A stretch of 64,000 nt of DNA from the NCBI GenBank assembly GCA_017615275.1, contig JAGAAO010000078.1:62001-126000 (forward strand). The letters run 5' to 3'. A program made the translations under genes and the position numbers. The notes under the pieces are model-generated. The model was not told where the DNA came from. It saw only the letters and a program-made list of their open reading frames with translations, and searched no databases. Of the stretch, positions 54,634 to 62,691 are shown piece by piece. Position 1 is the first letter of the stretch. Each line of letters starts with the position of its first letter. The stretch is from Butyrivibrio sp. Lineage in GTDB: Bacteria; Bacillota; Clostridia; Lachnospirales; Lachnospiraceae.

Positions 54634-56361
54634 CTAACGCTCCTTGGCTTTAAAGCCCTCTTCTATCGTACTTCCGATGAGCTCCGTTCTCTTAATCATG
54701 TCAAGATAACATGAATTCGGATAATAATAATAGCTGTTTACCACTTCTTTTGCGGAGTTGTATACCGTGACTCCGTTCATGTCAACTTCATCGGTCTCTG
54801 CCTGCTCAAAAGGCTCAGGCACAATATAGTAAGCATCCGCAACATATTTTTTTACAAACTTCACATCGTCTTTCAGATAATTTGCTCCCCAGAACGAAAA
54901 TCCAAATGCAGCAAATATAAGTAAGAGAACCGTTCCTATCTTCTTTTCTTCAAAAAGTGCATCTGCCGCGTGAGCAACCGCACAAAGAGGCATCACGAGA
55001 AGGAAAGAAAGTCCGTATCTGATAAACGGTGCGGTGAAGAACCACATGATTATATTTGCAAAAAGTGCAGCGTAGAACACAGCGACGCCGCCCCTTAATT
55101 TCTTTTTGAAACATCTGACAACAACATCTGCCGCAAGAGCAACTATTCCCACAATCTGAAGAAGAACAAGAATCTTTTCATAGAATCTGTTTGCATCCCA
55201 CCATATTGGAAGCCAGGTTGAAATGCCGTAGTTCAGTCTTGCAGCAAGCTCACCGTCCGGTATTTCCTGCATTCCTCCCATTGCCCTGCCCCAGACCTTT
55301 ATCTGTGCAGCGTCACGCCACATATAGTCCGCAGGAATCTTCCATTCCACATTGAATAGATCTATCGCTTCCACAGGATAAAAGAGCCATCCCGAAAGAA
55401 TAACGTTTCTTATAAGATAAGGCAGAAACGAAAGAAATCCGATTGCAATAAAAAGAATCGTCTCTTTTGCCATTTTCTTTTTTACCAATAAAACAAATGG
55501 AAGAACCGCCAATATAACAAGTGCTGCCGCCGACAATTTAAGACTTACGGCAAAAATTGAAAGCACAGAAAGAAATCCGTAAAAAGAAATATCTTCTTCG
55601 TCAGATTTCTTTTCCTCAACATATGTTATCCATGCCGCAAGAATATATAGCACGAAATACATCGTTCCGTAATCTGTTGCAGGTGACTGAAGTCCTGTAA
55701 GCGACGTGATCGAATAGATGAGTATCGCTATTCTCGCCATATCACCGCCGTGACTTTTATGTTCTGCAAATTTAAAAAGTCCACTGACCGCGTAGCAGGT
55801 GTAAAGCACCATGAAAAATCCCGTCATCGTATGAAGCGCAAAAGGCAAAATAAAGCTCAGCGTAAAGAGCGCGCACAGTGCAAGATATGAACTGTTATAC
55901 GCAAAGTGAAGCTGAAAATTGCCAAGCCCCTTTATGCACCCGTACTCTTCCAAAAGCCTTATAGCCTGAGCATGGTAAATCCCCGTATCAGTATGAAATT
56001 TACCTCTTGAAGTATAAAAAGAAGACACTGCAATAATTGCAGCATAGACGATCCATCTTTTCTTTTCGCATTTCTCTTTTAGCGAAAACAGCATGCCCTT
56101 GATATCACTTCGATACGCATAAAAAGCAGCTGCACAGAAAACAAGTACTATAATATGGCACAGCGCACCTATCTTGTAAAAGATACTGAAATACTCAGCG
56201 TACACGGTAAGAACAGTAAGCCCTGCGGTGACCGCTCCCGTAACTCCCATAAGCTGCCCTGAAGGAACAGGAATAAGACGCGAAAGGAGCTTACTTGTAC
56301 CAACTCCAAGCACAAGCGCAATCATAAAAATATATGCCCAACTAAGCAAAACTATCAGCAT
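54634..56361 (-). CDS. Multi-helix membrane protein, GT-C/LIC_10190-like
   Basis: A 575-residue protein with about 13 membrane helices. The first long external loop has FHTDTGIYHAQAIRLLEEYG followed by AYNSSYLAL, a pattern found in a family of putative GT-C glycosyltransferase-like membrane proteins. The C-terminal soluble tail is short and acidic. It overlaps the end of the methyltransferase gene by 7 bases. A role in surface glycan or polymer building is inferred. Not the same as the ArnT-like protein at 47433. Confidence 0.65.
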   Translation of the reverse strand: MLIVLLSWAYIFMIALVLGVGTSKLLSRLIPVPSGQLMGVTGAVTAGLTVLTVYAEYFSIFYKIGALCHIIVLVFCAAAFYAYRSDIKGMLFSLKEKCEKKRWIVYAAIIAVSSFYTSRGKFHTDTGIYHAQAIRLLEEYGCIKGLGNFQLHFAYNSSYLALCALFTLSFILPFALHTMTGFFMVLYTCYAVSGLFKFAEHKSHGGDMARIAILIYSITSLTGLQSPATDYGTMYFVLYILAAWITYVEEKKSDEEDISFYGFLSVLSIFAVSLKLSAAALVILAVLPFVLLVKKKMAKETILFIAIGFLSFLPYLIRNVILSGWLFYPVEAIDLFNVEWKIPADYMWRDAAQIKVWGRAMGGMQEIPDGELAARLNYGISTWLPIWWDANRFYEKILVLLQIVGIVALAADVVVRCFKKKLRGGVAVFYAALFANIIMWFFTAPFIRYGLSFLLVMPLCAVAHAADALFEEKKIGTVLLLIFAAFGFSFWGANYLKDDVKFVKKYVADAYYIVPEPFEQAETDEVDMNGVTVYNSAKEVVNSYYYYPNSCYLDMIKRTELIGSTIEEGFKAKER

Positions 56362-57233
56362 TGCTTTCCTTTCTCCCTTGCAACTATATACACTCTCTCA
56401 CTGTCCGCAGTCGGAACGCTGTGTGTATCAGCATCTATCGCTTCTATAAATTCAAGCCCCGACTCTTTCACAAAGCTTATCATCTCTTCAAGCTCATAGC
56501 CTCTTTGGTAGTGTGTCTCCACAGATTTTCTGAACAAATCCTCCTCACCGCATTTTGCAAATATAGTGAGGTCATATTCATTGACATGCTCATCTTCGTG
56601 ATAATAATTCTCCCAGATAAAACTGCAATCCTCACGATTCTCCGCGATTGTCACATCACCAATGACATCTCTGTATTTATGCAATGTATTAAAATCAAAA
56701 ATAAAAATCCCCTTTGGAAAAAGAAAATTGTTCACAAGTTTAAATGTCGTGACAACATCCTCGTCTTCGAGAAGGTAATTTATACTGTCGCATACACTAA
56801 GGACTGTTCCGCAGGTACAATAAAGGTCGAGTTCTCTCATATCCTGTTCAAGGAACATTACGTTCAGATTCTGCTCTGTAACCTTTCTTCTGGCAACCTG
56901 AAGCATCTCCTCAGACATATCTATTCCCATTATATCATAGCCTTTGCGCGCCATAATGGCAGTAAAACTACCTGTTCCACATCCAAGCTCCACAACAAGA
57001 TTTTTCTCTTCATTAAGAGCCTCTTCGGAATCTTCCTCGGTTTCAACGCTAACGTCATTTGTAACGTCATGCTCTTGGTCTGATGTTCTATTATTCTCTT
57101 TTACACCTGCATTTACAGGTTTAGATAAGCCATATTTCTCAATTAATTCCACTATAAAATCACCCCATACTTCGTATGGGGTTTCATCCATAAAGGTATC
57201 GTATACATTTGCAAAATCAGTATATGCGTCCAT
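56355..57233 (-). CDS. SAM-dependent methyltransferase
   Basis: A 292-residue class I methyltransferase: VVELGCGTGSF (SAM motif I), GIDMSEEML, EQDMREL and a C-terminal domain seen in the YdaC/Cg-type methyltransferases (YTDFANVYDTFMDE start). An acidic, asparagine-rich insertion (about 42-75) precedes motif I and is absent from common relatives. Substrate unknown. It lies between the small-export genes and the GT-C-like gene in one operon. Confidence 0.85.
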   Translation of the reverse strand: MDAYTDFANVYDTFMDETPYEVWGDFIVELIEKYGLSKPVNAGVKENNRTSDQEHDVTNDVSVETEEDSEEALNEEKNLVVELGCGTGSFTAIMARKGYDIMGIDMSEEMLQVARRKVTEQNLNVMFLEQDMRELDLYCTCGTVLSVCDSINYLLEDEDVVTTFKLVNNFLFPKGIFIFDFNTLHKYRDVIGDVTIAENREDCSFIWENYYHEDEHVNEYDLTIFAKCGEEDLFRKSVETHYQRGYELEEMISFVKESGLEFIEAIDADTHSVPTADSERVYIVAREKGKQC

Positions 57234-57256
57234 ATCTCTTACCTTTCAATACCTGC

Positions 57257-57727
57257 TCAGAACAAATTGCATATAAACATTACGATTTTTGTTCCTACGC
57301 CCATTATAATTCCAGCTAGAATAACGCCGCAAGCTGTAGCTTTTACACTCTTTTTGAAATCCATCTCAAGGATTGATGCAGCCAGCGTACCTGTCCATGC
57401 ACCTGTTCCGGGAAGAGGAATACCTACAAATAGGAACAATGCAAAATAAAGACCCTTTCCGGCCTTTTCCTTAAGCTTCTCGCCTCCCTTATGTCCCTTA
57501 TCAAGACAGAAAGTAAAAAATCCTCCGATAACCGGCTTATCTTTTCCCCACTCAAGGACCCTTTTTGCATATAAAAAGATGATAGGCATCGGAAGCATGT
57601 TACCAATAATCGCGATGATATAGCTCGGAAGAACAGGAAGTCCGTGTCTAATAGCAAACGGCACCGCAACTCTAAGCTCTATCAACGGAACCATTGAAAT
57701 TAAAAATACTATTAAATACATAATCAT
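57257..57727 (-). CDS. Small multidrug-export-family protein (COG2426), copy 2
   Basis: A 156-residue membrane protein with about four helices and the family core MVPLIELRVAVPFAIRHG, GNMLPMPIIF and GIPLPGTGAWTGTLAASIL. The name of the family is historical; the transported compound is not established. It is about two-thirds identical by eye over the core to the gene 40 bases upstream, a tandem duplication. Confidence 0.85.
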   Translation of the reverse strand: MIMYLIVFLISMVPLIELRVAVPFAIRHGLPVLPSYIIAIIGNMLPMPIIFLYAKRVLEWGKDKPVIGGFFTFCLDKGHKGGEKLKEKAGKGLYFALFLFVGIPLPGTGAWTGTLAASILEMDFKKSVKATACGVILAGIIMGVGTKIVMFICNLF

Positions 57728-57767
57728 AAAATCTTAATCTCTCATCCTTCATTTAAAAGAGTAATCA

Positions 57768-58250
57768 TTAGGTTAAAATGCTTACTCCCAAAAGACTTGC
57801 CACAGTCATTATTATTCCTGCAAGCGCTACTCCAAGGATAACAGCAAGTACACTTGACTTAAAATCCATGTCGAGGATACTGGCTGCAAGAGTGCCTGTC
57901 CATGCACCTGTTCCGGGAAGAGGGATTCCTACAAAGAGAAGAAGTGCAAGGAATAATCCTCTTCCTGCCTTTGCAGTAAGCTTCTTTCCGCCCTTCTCTC
58001 CTTTTTCAAGGCAGAATGTAAAGAATCCTCCTATGATGGGCTTGTCTTTTCCCCATTCAAGAACCTTTCTTGCAAAGAAAAAGATAAAAGGAACAGGGAG
58101 CATATTGCCGATAGCAATAACAAGATAAGCAAGATATATATTAAATGTAGGATCATTATTCTCTTTTATATAATATGCAATAGGAATTGCACCTCTAAGC
58201 TCTACAAGCGGAACCATTGACCAGAAGAAAACAATTAGATAATTCAACAT
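57768..58250 (-). CDS. Small multidrug-export-family protein (COG2426), copy 1
   Basis: A 160-residue paralogue of the following gene: MVPLVELRGAIPIAYYI, GNMLPVPFIF and GIPLPGTGAWTGTLAASIL. It differs mostly in the first loop, which is longer and charged (KENNDPTFN). The pair may form a heteromer, as in small paired exporters. It follows hisC by 20 bases. Confidence 0.85.
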   Translation of the reverse strand: MLNYLIVFFWSMVPLVELRGAIPIAYYIKENNDPTFNIYLAYLVIAIGNMLPVPFIFFFARKVLEWGKDKPIIGGFFTFCLEKGEKGGKKLTAKAGRGLFLALLLFVGIPLPGTGAWTGTLAASILDMDFKSSVLAVILGVALAGIIMTVASLLGVSILT

Positions 58251-58270
58251 AACCTATATAACTCCTTAAT

Positions 58271-59326
58271 TTATTTATTCAAAAACTCTTTTAACTTGGA
58301 TATAAGAATATCCATCTCTTCATCAGTACCTATTGAAATCCTGAGATAATTCTCAATCCTCGGTGCATCCCATCTTCTTACGATGATGTTGTTTTCTCTG
58401 AGGAAATCAAAAATTTCTTTTCCTGATTTTTCTTTGTGTTTTGCAAAAACGAAATTGGTCTTGGAATCCGCAAATTCAAAACCGAGTTCTTTGAGCTCTT
58501 TTTTAACTCTCTCTCTTGTATTGATAATCATTTTGACGGTTCTTACAAAGTAAGAACTGTCTCTTACAGCTGCAGCACCAAGCTCAAGAGCAGCCATGTT
58601 CATGGTGTATGAGTTAAAAGAAAACTTGGCATCAAGAAGGTACTTAATGATCTTCTTGCATCCAAATGCGTATCCTACTCTCATTCCCGCCATCGAACGT
58701 GACTTGGAAAAAGTCTGAACAACCAGAAGGTTATCATATTTATCAATAAGAGGAAGCACCGACTGACCGCCAAAATCAGCGTAAGCTTCATCAACGATAA
58801 CCACAACATCGGGATTCTTTTTGATGATCTCCTCAACCGCATCCAAAGGAAGCTGTGCTCCCGTAGGCGCATTGGGGTTAGCCAGAACTATTCCTCCGTT
58901 TGGAACAAAGTAGTCCTCTATTCTCACCGAAAAATCATCCATGAGCGGAATCTGCTTGTACGGTATCCTATACAGATCTGCCCACACATCATAAAAAGAA
59001 TATGTGATGTCAGGAAAAAGTATCGGCTTATCCGAATTAAAAAATGTAAGAAAAGCCATTGCAAGGACATCGTCGGACCCCACTCCCACAAAGATCTTTT
59101 CTTTATCCACTTTATAAAAATCAGATAATGCACTGACAAGCACATCACAAGTCGGATCCGGATATTTTCTGAACTGATCTGTATCCATATTCTTAAGCGT
59201 CTCCATAACTTCTGGTGACGGCGGATAAGGATTCTCATTCGTGTTGATCTTGATTATATTTTTACTTTTGGGTTGTTCTCCGGGTGTGTACGGAACAACT
59301 TTGCGAACACTGTCTTCCCAGCTCAT
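58271..59326 (-). CDS. hisC: Histidinol-phosphate aminotransferase
   Basis: A fold-type I PLP enzyme of histidine synthesis, about 351 residues. Motifs: NTNENPYPPSPEV, NPNAPTGAQLPL, VDEAYADFGG and PLP-lysine TFSKSRSMAGMRVG. ATG 59326 is favoured (GGAG 8 bases upstream); ATG 59332 is too close to it. No other his genes are near, so a broader amino-acid transaminase role is possible. It leads a five-gene operon to 54634. Confidence 0.9.
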   Translation of the reverse strand: MSWEDSVRKVVPYTPGEQPKSKNIIKINTNENPYPPSPEVMETLKNMDTDQFRKYPDPTCDVLVSALSDFYKVDKEKIFVGVGSDDVLAMAFLTFFNSDKPILFPDITYSFYDVWADLYRIPYKQIPLMDDFSVRIEDYFVPNGGIVLANPNAPTGAQLPLDAVEEIIKKNPDVVVIVDEAYADFGGQSVLPLIDKYDNLLVVQTFSKSRSMAGMRVGYAFGCKKIIKYLLDAKFSFNSYTMNMAALELGAAAVRDSSYFVRTVKMIINTRERVKKELKELGFEFADSKTNFVFAKHKEKSGKEIFDFLRENNIIVRRWDAPRIENYLRISIGTDEEMDILISKLKEFLNK

Positions 59327-59448
59327 TTGCATATCTCCGTTTCCTTATTATAAAAACCTTTTAATATATTAGCAGAACACAGAACACGTTTGCAACTTTG
59401 CAGTTCCAAAATCTGCTCTTAAATTCTTCTTGCGGTTCATTTGTACGG

Positions 59449-59520
59449 CATCCCGATTAACTACAAACTGAGGCTAGGGGCTATATGATTTTTCGCTACC
59501 AACAAACCTCACATTTTCTC
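59449..59520. repeat. Half copy of the long palindromic repeat
   Basis: CATCCCGATTAACTACA (59449-59465) and TGAGGCTAGGGGCTATATG (59469-59487) match the left arm of the 107-bp palindrome at 63369 with one mismatch in the second block. The right arm is degenerate: only ACAAACCTCA and TCGGATG survive. It lies between the HipT-like gene and the hisC promoter region. Confidence 0.8.
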
Positions 59521-59576
59521 GGATGTTCCGTCGTTTTCCTTTTCTTTTGCTTATATCCTCTCATCCAATCCGCCCC

Positions 59577-60383
59577 CTAAAATAGATATGAGTATTTTCT
59601 CATCTGCTCAAAGATAACGTCACGTACTCGATCAATCACTTCACTTCCGTACTTATCCGAAGCTTTTAAAGTTTTCTCAACATCCTTCTTGGTAAAATCA
59701 AACTTTATATTGTTGCCATACACTCTCTCTGCAATCTCAAGCTGCTCCTCAAAGCTTTGGCAGACAGACTTGGACTGAACTGTTCCCATTAACACTATAG
59801 GATCTTTGCCCAACGGATAATCCAGTGTTGTATCTGATAGTAAGCCTGCCCCGTTATCAAAAATCGGGCACTTCTTATACTCTCCCTTTCCGTTCATGAG
59901 AACCGCAATATTGTGAGTATGCCTATCCTCATTAAGAAAAAAAGCATCTATAGCAAACATCTTCTGAATATACTGCCCAAAGTCCTCAATCCCGGTGATT
60001 CGAATAACCTGCTCTACCAGATTCCTTACTCTATCAGTATGATCTTCAATTGAATAAATTATCGAATTGAGCCCACGCCCATATCTAGTCTTAAACAATC
60101 TTTCCAAAGTCACAATCTGCCAATCATCATGCAAGAAATCATTACTCTCTACTCCCTTAAGGACGCTGTCTTTATATTTGATATCAGTAAGTTCATATTT
60201 TACAAACTCATCCTCAGTTAAAGACGATTTAGTCAAAAGAGCTGATATAACATATTCTGAGAGTCCTTCATAGCCAGCGTAATCAGCCTTGTACCATTTG
60301 CCATCCTTGCAGCCCTTAAGCTGATTCCCCTTTGATGATTGTCTGCTGAAACTCCTTAACTCTTCCTCTAAAAGTTCTATCAT
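59577..60383 (-). CDS. HipA/HipT-like serine kinase, single kinase domain
   Basis: A 268-residue protein with HipA C-terminal kinase features: an ATP-lysine region GKWYKADY with downstream GLSEYVISALL, the catalytic loop LNEDRHTHN (NxDxHxxN, as in HipA) and the metal site IFDNGAGLL. The N-terminal HipA subdomain is missing. ATG 60383, with AAAGG upstream, is preferred to the TTG at 60398. It starts 4 bases after its HTH partner. Known HipA/HipT kinases phosphorylate aminoacyl-tRNA synthetases and cause growth arrest; that role here is inferred. Confidence 0.8.
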   Translation of the reverse strand: MIELLEEELRSFSRQSSKGNQLKGCKDGKWYKADYAGYEGLSEYVISALLTKSSLTEDEFVKYELTDIKYKDSVLKGVESNDFLHDDWQIVTLERLFKTRYGRGLNSIIYSIEDHTDRVRNLVEQVIRITGIEDFGQYIQKMFAIDAFFLNEDRHTHNIAVLMNGKGEYKKCPIFDNGAGLLSDTTLDYPLGKDPIVLMGTVQSKSVCQSFEEQLEIAERVYGNNIKFDFTKKDVEKTLKASDKYGSEVIDRVRDVIFEQMRKYSYLF

Positions 60384-60387
60384 AATC

Positions 60388-60933
60388 TCACCTTTCAATC
60401 TTTATCCAAAAATCATCTTCCGCCATGCATCCTGCTGTTTTCTCAATAATCAGGATTGGATCGTAAAAAGGAATTCCCAGCCCCTCAAGCATAATCTTCA
60501 TCTTGTCTCTTGTTCGCGGAAAGCACCTTGACTCTATAAATTCTTCGTAGTCCTCAAATGAGGGTGCTTCATTAACTCCAAAAGCTCTAAACATAATATT
60601 TTTTGCATAATTCTTGATCTTAACCAGTTGCTTTGCTTCATCTACATCTATCACGGTGCAGATTTTATCCTTATAGTAATAATACATACGAAGCGGATAT
60701 TCTTTCTTTGGGAGCTTAAATTCATCGACAATCTCCGGATGAAGCATAACAAGCTGGCTGATCAGATTTATCGGTCCGGACACTTCTTTGTCCCCCATTT
60801 CCCACCTTTCAACAGTGGGCTTGGAAACCGCACAAAACTCAGCAAATTCCTTCTGTGTCATTCCAAGCATTTGCCTCAGTTCCTTTATTGATTTACCAGA
60901 TATTCCTGTTGGAGTAATGTATTTCTTATTCAT
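60388..60933 (-). CDS. Xre-type HTH protein with C-terminal HipS-like domain
   Basis: A 181-residue partner of the kinase. Residues about 12-60 are an Xre HTH (LRQMLGMTQKEFAEFCAVS, KPTVERWEMG). The C-terminal part (about 130-181) reads RDKMKIMLEGLGIPFYDPIL then IIEKTAGCMAEDDFW, which aligns by eye with the HipA N-subdomain (R-x3-L...LGI..DP..LIE..G..A). So HipB-like and HipS-like functions seem fused. ATG 60933 is favoured over the GTG 60942. Two palindromic operators lie upstream, implying autoregulation. Confidence 0.78.
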   Translation of the reverse strand: MNKKYITPTGISGKSIKELRQMLGMTQKEFAEFCAVSKPTVERWEMGDKEVSGPINLISQLVMLHPEIVDEFKLPKKEYPLRMYYYYKDKICTVIDVDEAKQLVKIKNYAKNIMFRAFGVNEAPSFEDYEEFIESRCFPRTRDKMKIMLEGLGIPFYDPILIIEKTAGCMAEDDFWIKIER

Positions 60934-60984
60934 AACCTTCACCGTTCAGACATACTATAAAACAATTTTTTATCTTATGAAATA

Positions 60985-61039
60985 ATTAAACCATCAAAAT
61001 GATGGTAAATCAATAGGTTTTTACCATCATTTTAATGGT
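60985..61039 (-). promoter_or_regulatory. Promoter and paired operators of the HipBS/HipT-like operon
   Basis: Operator 1, ACCATCAAAATGATGGT (60990-61006), is a perfect 7-bp inverted repeat; operator 2, ACCATCATTTTAATGGT (61023-61039), has one arm mismatch. Centres are 33 bases apart, about three helical turns. A promoter TTGATT (61008-61013), 17 bases, TTTAAT (60985-60990) has operator 1 filling its spacer. Classic layout for an autorepressed addiction operon. Confidence 0.75.
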
Positions 61040-61187
61040 CGGCATAAACTTTTCATAACTGAGAACCCCTACAGCGTTTTTATCGCCCATACAAAAAAAG
61101 CACAGAATCTACGATATCTGTAAACCCTACACTTTGTAATATCATTCACTAAAATAAAAGCTTATGTTTTGTTTTCTATTTTTTCAC

Positions 61188-61490
61188 TCACATAACAGCA
61201 GTGTTATACGGATGAATTGTTTTTATATCATCCGCAATAGATATTCTAAGATTTCTTATATCAATATCATTTTGAATATCCAAAAAATAACGATCGGATA
61301 CACCGAAAAACTTTGCCAATCTCAAGGATGTGTCAACGGTCACTTTACGCCTGTCATGAAGGATATCCTGAATTCTGGATACTGGAACATGAATAGCCTG
61401 TGCCAATTTATAAGCTGATATCCCAAATGGTTCCATAAACTCTTCATACAATATCTCACTCATCTTCGGAGCCTCAATATATCCTCTCAT
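61188..61490 (-). CDS. HigA-family HTH antitoxin-like regulator
   Basis: A 100-residue protein with the HigA addiction-module pattern: MSEILYEEFMEPFGISAYKL (start of domain), VPVSRIQDILHDRRKVTVDT (HTH) and LRLAKFFGVSDRYFLDIQND. ATG 61490 follows GGGAG; TTG 61514 is unlikely. No HigB toxin lies next to it; the gene upstream is a DUF3791-like protein 81 bases away. It may be an orphan or may serve the DUF3990 module as its DNA-binding member. Confidence 0.85.
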   Translation of the reverse strand: MRGYIEAPKMSEILYEEFMEPFGISAYKLAQAIHVPVSRIQDILHDRRKVTVDTSLRLAKFFGVSDRYFLDIQNDIDIRNLRISIADDIKTIHPYNTAVM

Positions 61491-61571
61491 AATACTGCTC
61501 CCATAATTCAACAATCATTAACAATTAATCGGCAAAAGCACGTTTAAATCACATTTTTGCCGAGAGTTCTT

Positions 61572-61787
61572 TCACCAGGCGTGCTTGCCGGTCGATATGA
61601 GTGAATCTATATCGTCATAGGCATTTTCCAGACGTTCCTGATGGTACACTTCGTAATTATCATATATTTCCTGAGTAATCTTGTGTTCATCCCATTCTCT
61701 CAGAACATCGCCGGTCTCTCTGTTTTTTACATTTGAATATCTCTCTATGAGATACAAAAAGAAAATCATTTCTTCTGTCATTATCAT
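61572..61787 (-). CDS. DUF3791-like small protein
   Basis: A 71-residue acidic helical protein (EMIFFLYLIERYSNVKNRET, YEVYHQERLENAYDDIDSL), matching in length and the closing D-D-I-D motif the DUF3791 family that recurs next to DUF3990 genes. Its ATG overlaps the stop of the 81-residue gene by 4 bases. It is probably an accessory or antitoxin component; the function of the family is not established. Confidence 0.65.
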   Translation of the reverse strand: MIMTEEMIFFLYLIERYSNVKNRETGDVLREWDEHKITQEIYDNYEVYHQERLENAYDDIDSLISTGKHAW

Positions 61788-62029
61788 TCACTCCTCAGAT
61801 ATATAGAATTGCGAGGATCTCCGGTAACTTTTTCCGATTCCCACATATCAAATATGGCTCGTTCTGAAAAATCCCACATGCCAAGCGCCTCGTCTTCTAA
61901 CATCCTATGGGTTTCAGACATCAGAAAAGCTCTGCTTGCATCCATCTGATCCATATCATATTTTTCCATGATACGGTGAATCACTTTTTTATTGTAATAG
62001 TCAAGTGATGACGGAATCATCTTAGTCAT
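61784..62029 (-). CDS. Small protein of the DUF3990 module
   Basis: An 81-residue helical acidic protein (IHRIMEKYDMDQMDASRAFL, MLEDEALGMWDFSERAIFDM). It overlaps both neighbours by four bases, so the three proteins are made together in near fixed ratio. The W-D-F-S...D-M-W-E-S-E end resembles small proteins found between DUF3990 and DUF3791 genes in Clostridia; I know no name for it. An antitoxin or chaperone role is inferred from context. Confidence 0.6.
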   Translation of the reverse strand: MTKMIPSSLDYYNKKVIHRIMEKYDMDQMDASRAFLMSETHRMLEDEALGMWDFSERAIFDMWESEKVTGDPRNSIYLRSE

Positions 62030-62505
62030 ATCTTGATAATCTCCTTACAGATAAGCAAATTGATAGCTTCTTCTGTCTTAAATGTATATTGATCCTTTAG
62101 TTTTTGAGGTAGTAGCCTTTTTATTGCTTCGTCTTCATCATATGCCCCATCAAGATACAGTTCAATTACCGGCATCGTCTGATCATCTGCAACAGGTCCG
62201 ATAACAATATCCCAATCATCATTAGTCGCTTCGCCCTTTCTATGAGCGGTAACAAATCTTAGCCATTCAACATTGGGAGAATCAAACTTGAGTATTCTAA
62301 GCCCGGAATACTTCTGCTCATCAACCTCATAAACAGTAACATAACCTGCGTTCTGTTTTAGGCGCTTTGCAGTTCTCACTGCCCACTTTGAAGCCTGCTC
62401 TTTATCGCTCGTTGTATAAAAACCCTTTCCAAAGTCCAATTCTCTTTGCGCCTTTAACAGCATTGGCTTTGGAACCTCAACATTGCTACCATGATAGAGG
62501 ATCAT
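62026..62505 (-). CDS. DUF3990 protein, ADP-ribosyltransferase-fold candidate toxin
   Basis: About 159 residues. ATG 62505 follows AAAGGA; the TTG at 62520 is unlikely. The N-terminus MILYHGSNVEVPKP and LDFGKGFYTTSDKEQA match the first two ART active-site blocks (H in YHGS; Y/T in GFYTT), and IELYLDG or nearby acidic residues may supply the third. DUF3990 has been placed in the ART clan. These proteins usually travel with small partner genes, as here. Activity as a toxin or effector is inference, with no signal peptide, so it would act inside the cell. Confidence 0.75.
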   Translation of the reverse strand: MILYHGSNVEVPKPMLLKAQRELDFGKGFYTTSDKEQASKWAVRTAKRLKQNAGYVTVYEVDEQKYSGLRILKFDSPNVEWLRFVTAHRKGEATNDDWDIVIGPVADDQTMPVIELYLDGAYDEDEAIKRLLPQKLKDQYTFKTEEAINLLICKEIIKI

Positions 62506-62541
62506 ATGTGTTCCTTTCAATAATTATTGATAAGTACACAT

Positions 62542-62550
62542 ATTATACCA
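62542..62550 (-). promoter_or_regulatory. Extended -10 promoter of the DUF3990 operon
   Basis: TGGTATAAT on the minus strand gives a perfect -10 with the TGn extension, 37 bases before the start codon; no good -35 is seen. Confidence 0.6.
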
Positions 62551-62616
62551 TATTTTATATCAACAACTTAATTTGAAAAATGTTTATAATCCACCTTCTT
62601 CCCTCTCATCCCAATA

Positions 62617-62664
62617 TAAAAGAGGCCTCGCCCGGATGATCAATCATCCTGAGCGATAGCCCCT
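62617..62664 (-). terminator. Terminator of the upstream lipoprotein gene
   Basis: A branched or imperfect stem: AGGGGC...GCCTCT outside, CGCTC/GGGCG in the middle, GGATGAT/ATCATCC inside, followed by TTTTATATT on the minus strand. It isolates the DUF3990 operon from the lipoprotein gene. Confidence 0.75.
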
Positions 62665-62691
62665 AAATCATTTCCACATTCTTTTTTCGGA

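Noticed and set aside
60943..61187. Additional small gene between the HTH gene and HigA
   Set aside because: The region holds operators and AT-rich sequence with stops in all frames and no ribosome-binding site.
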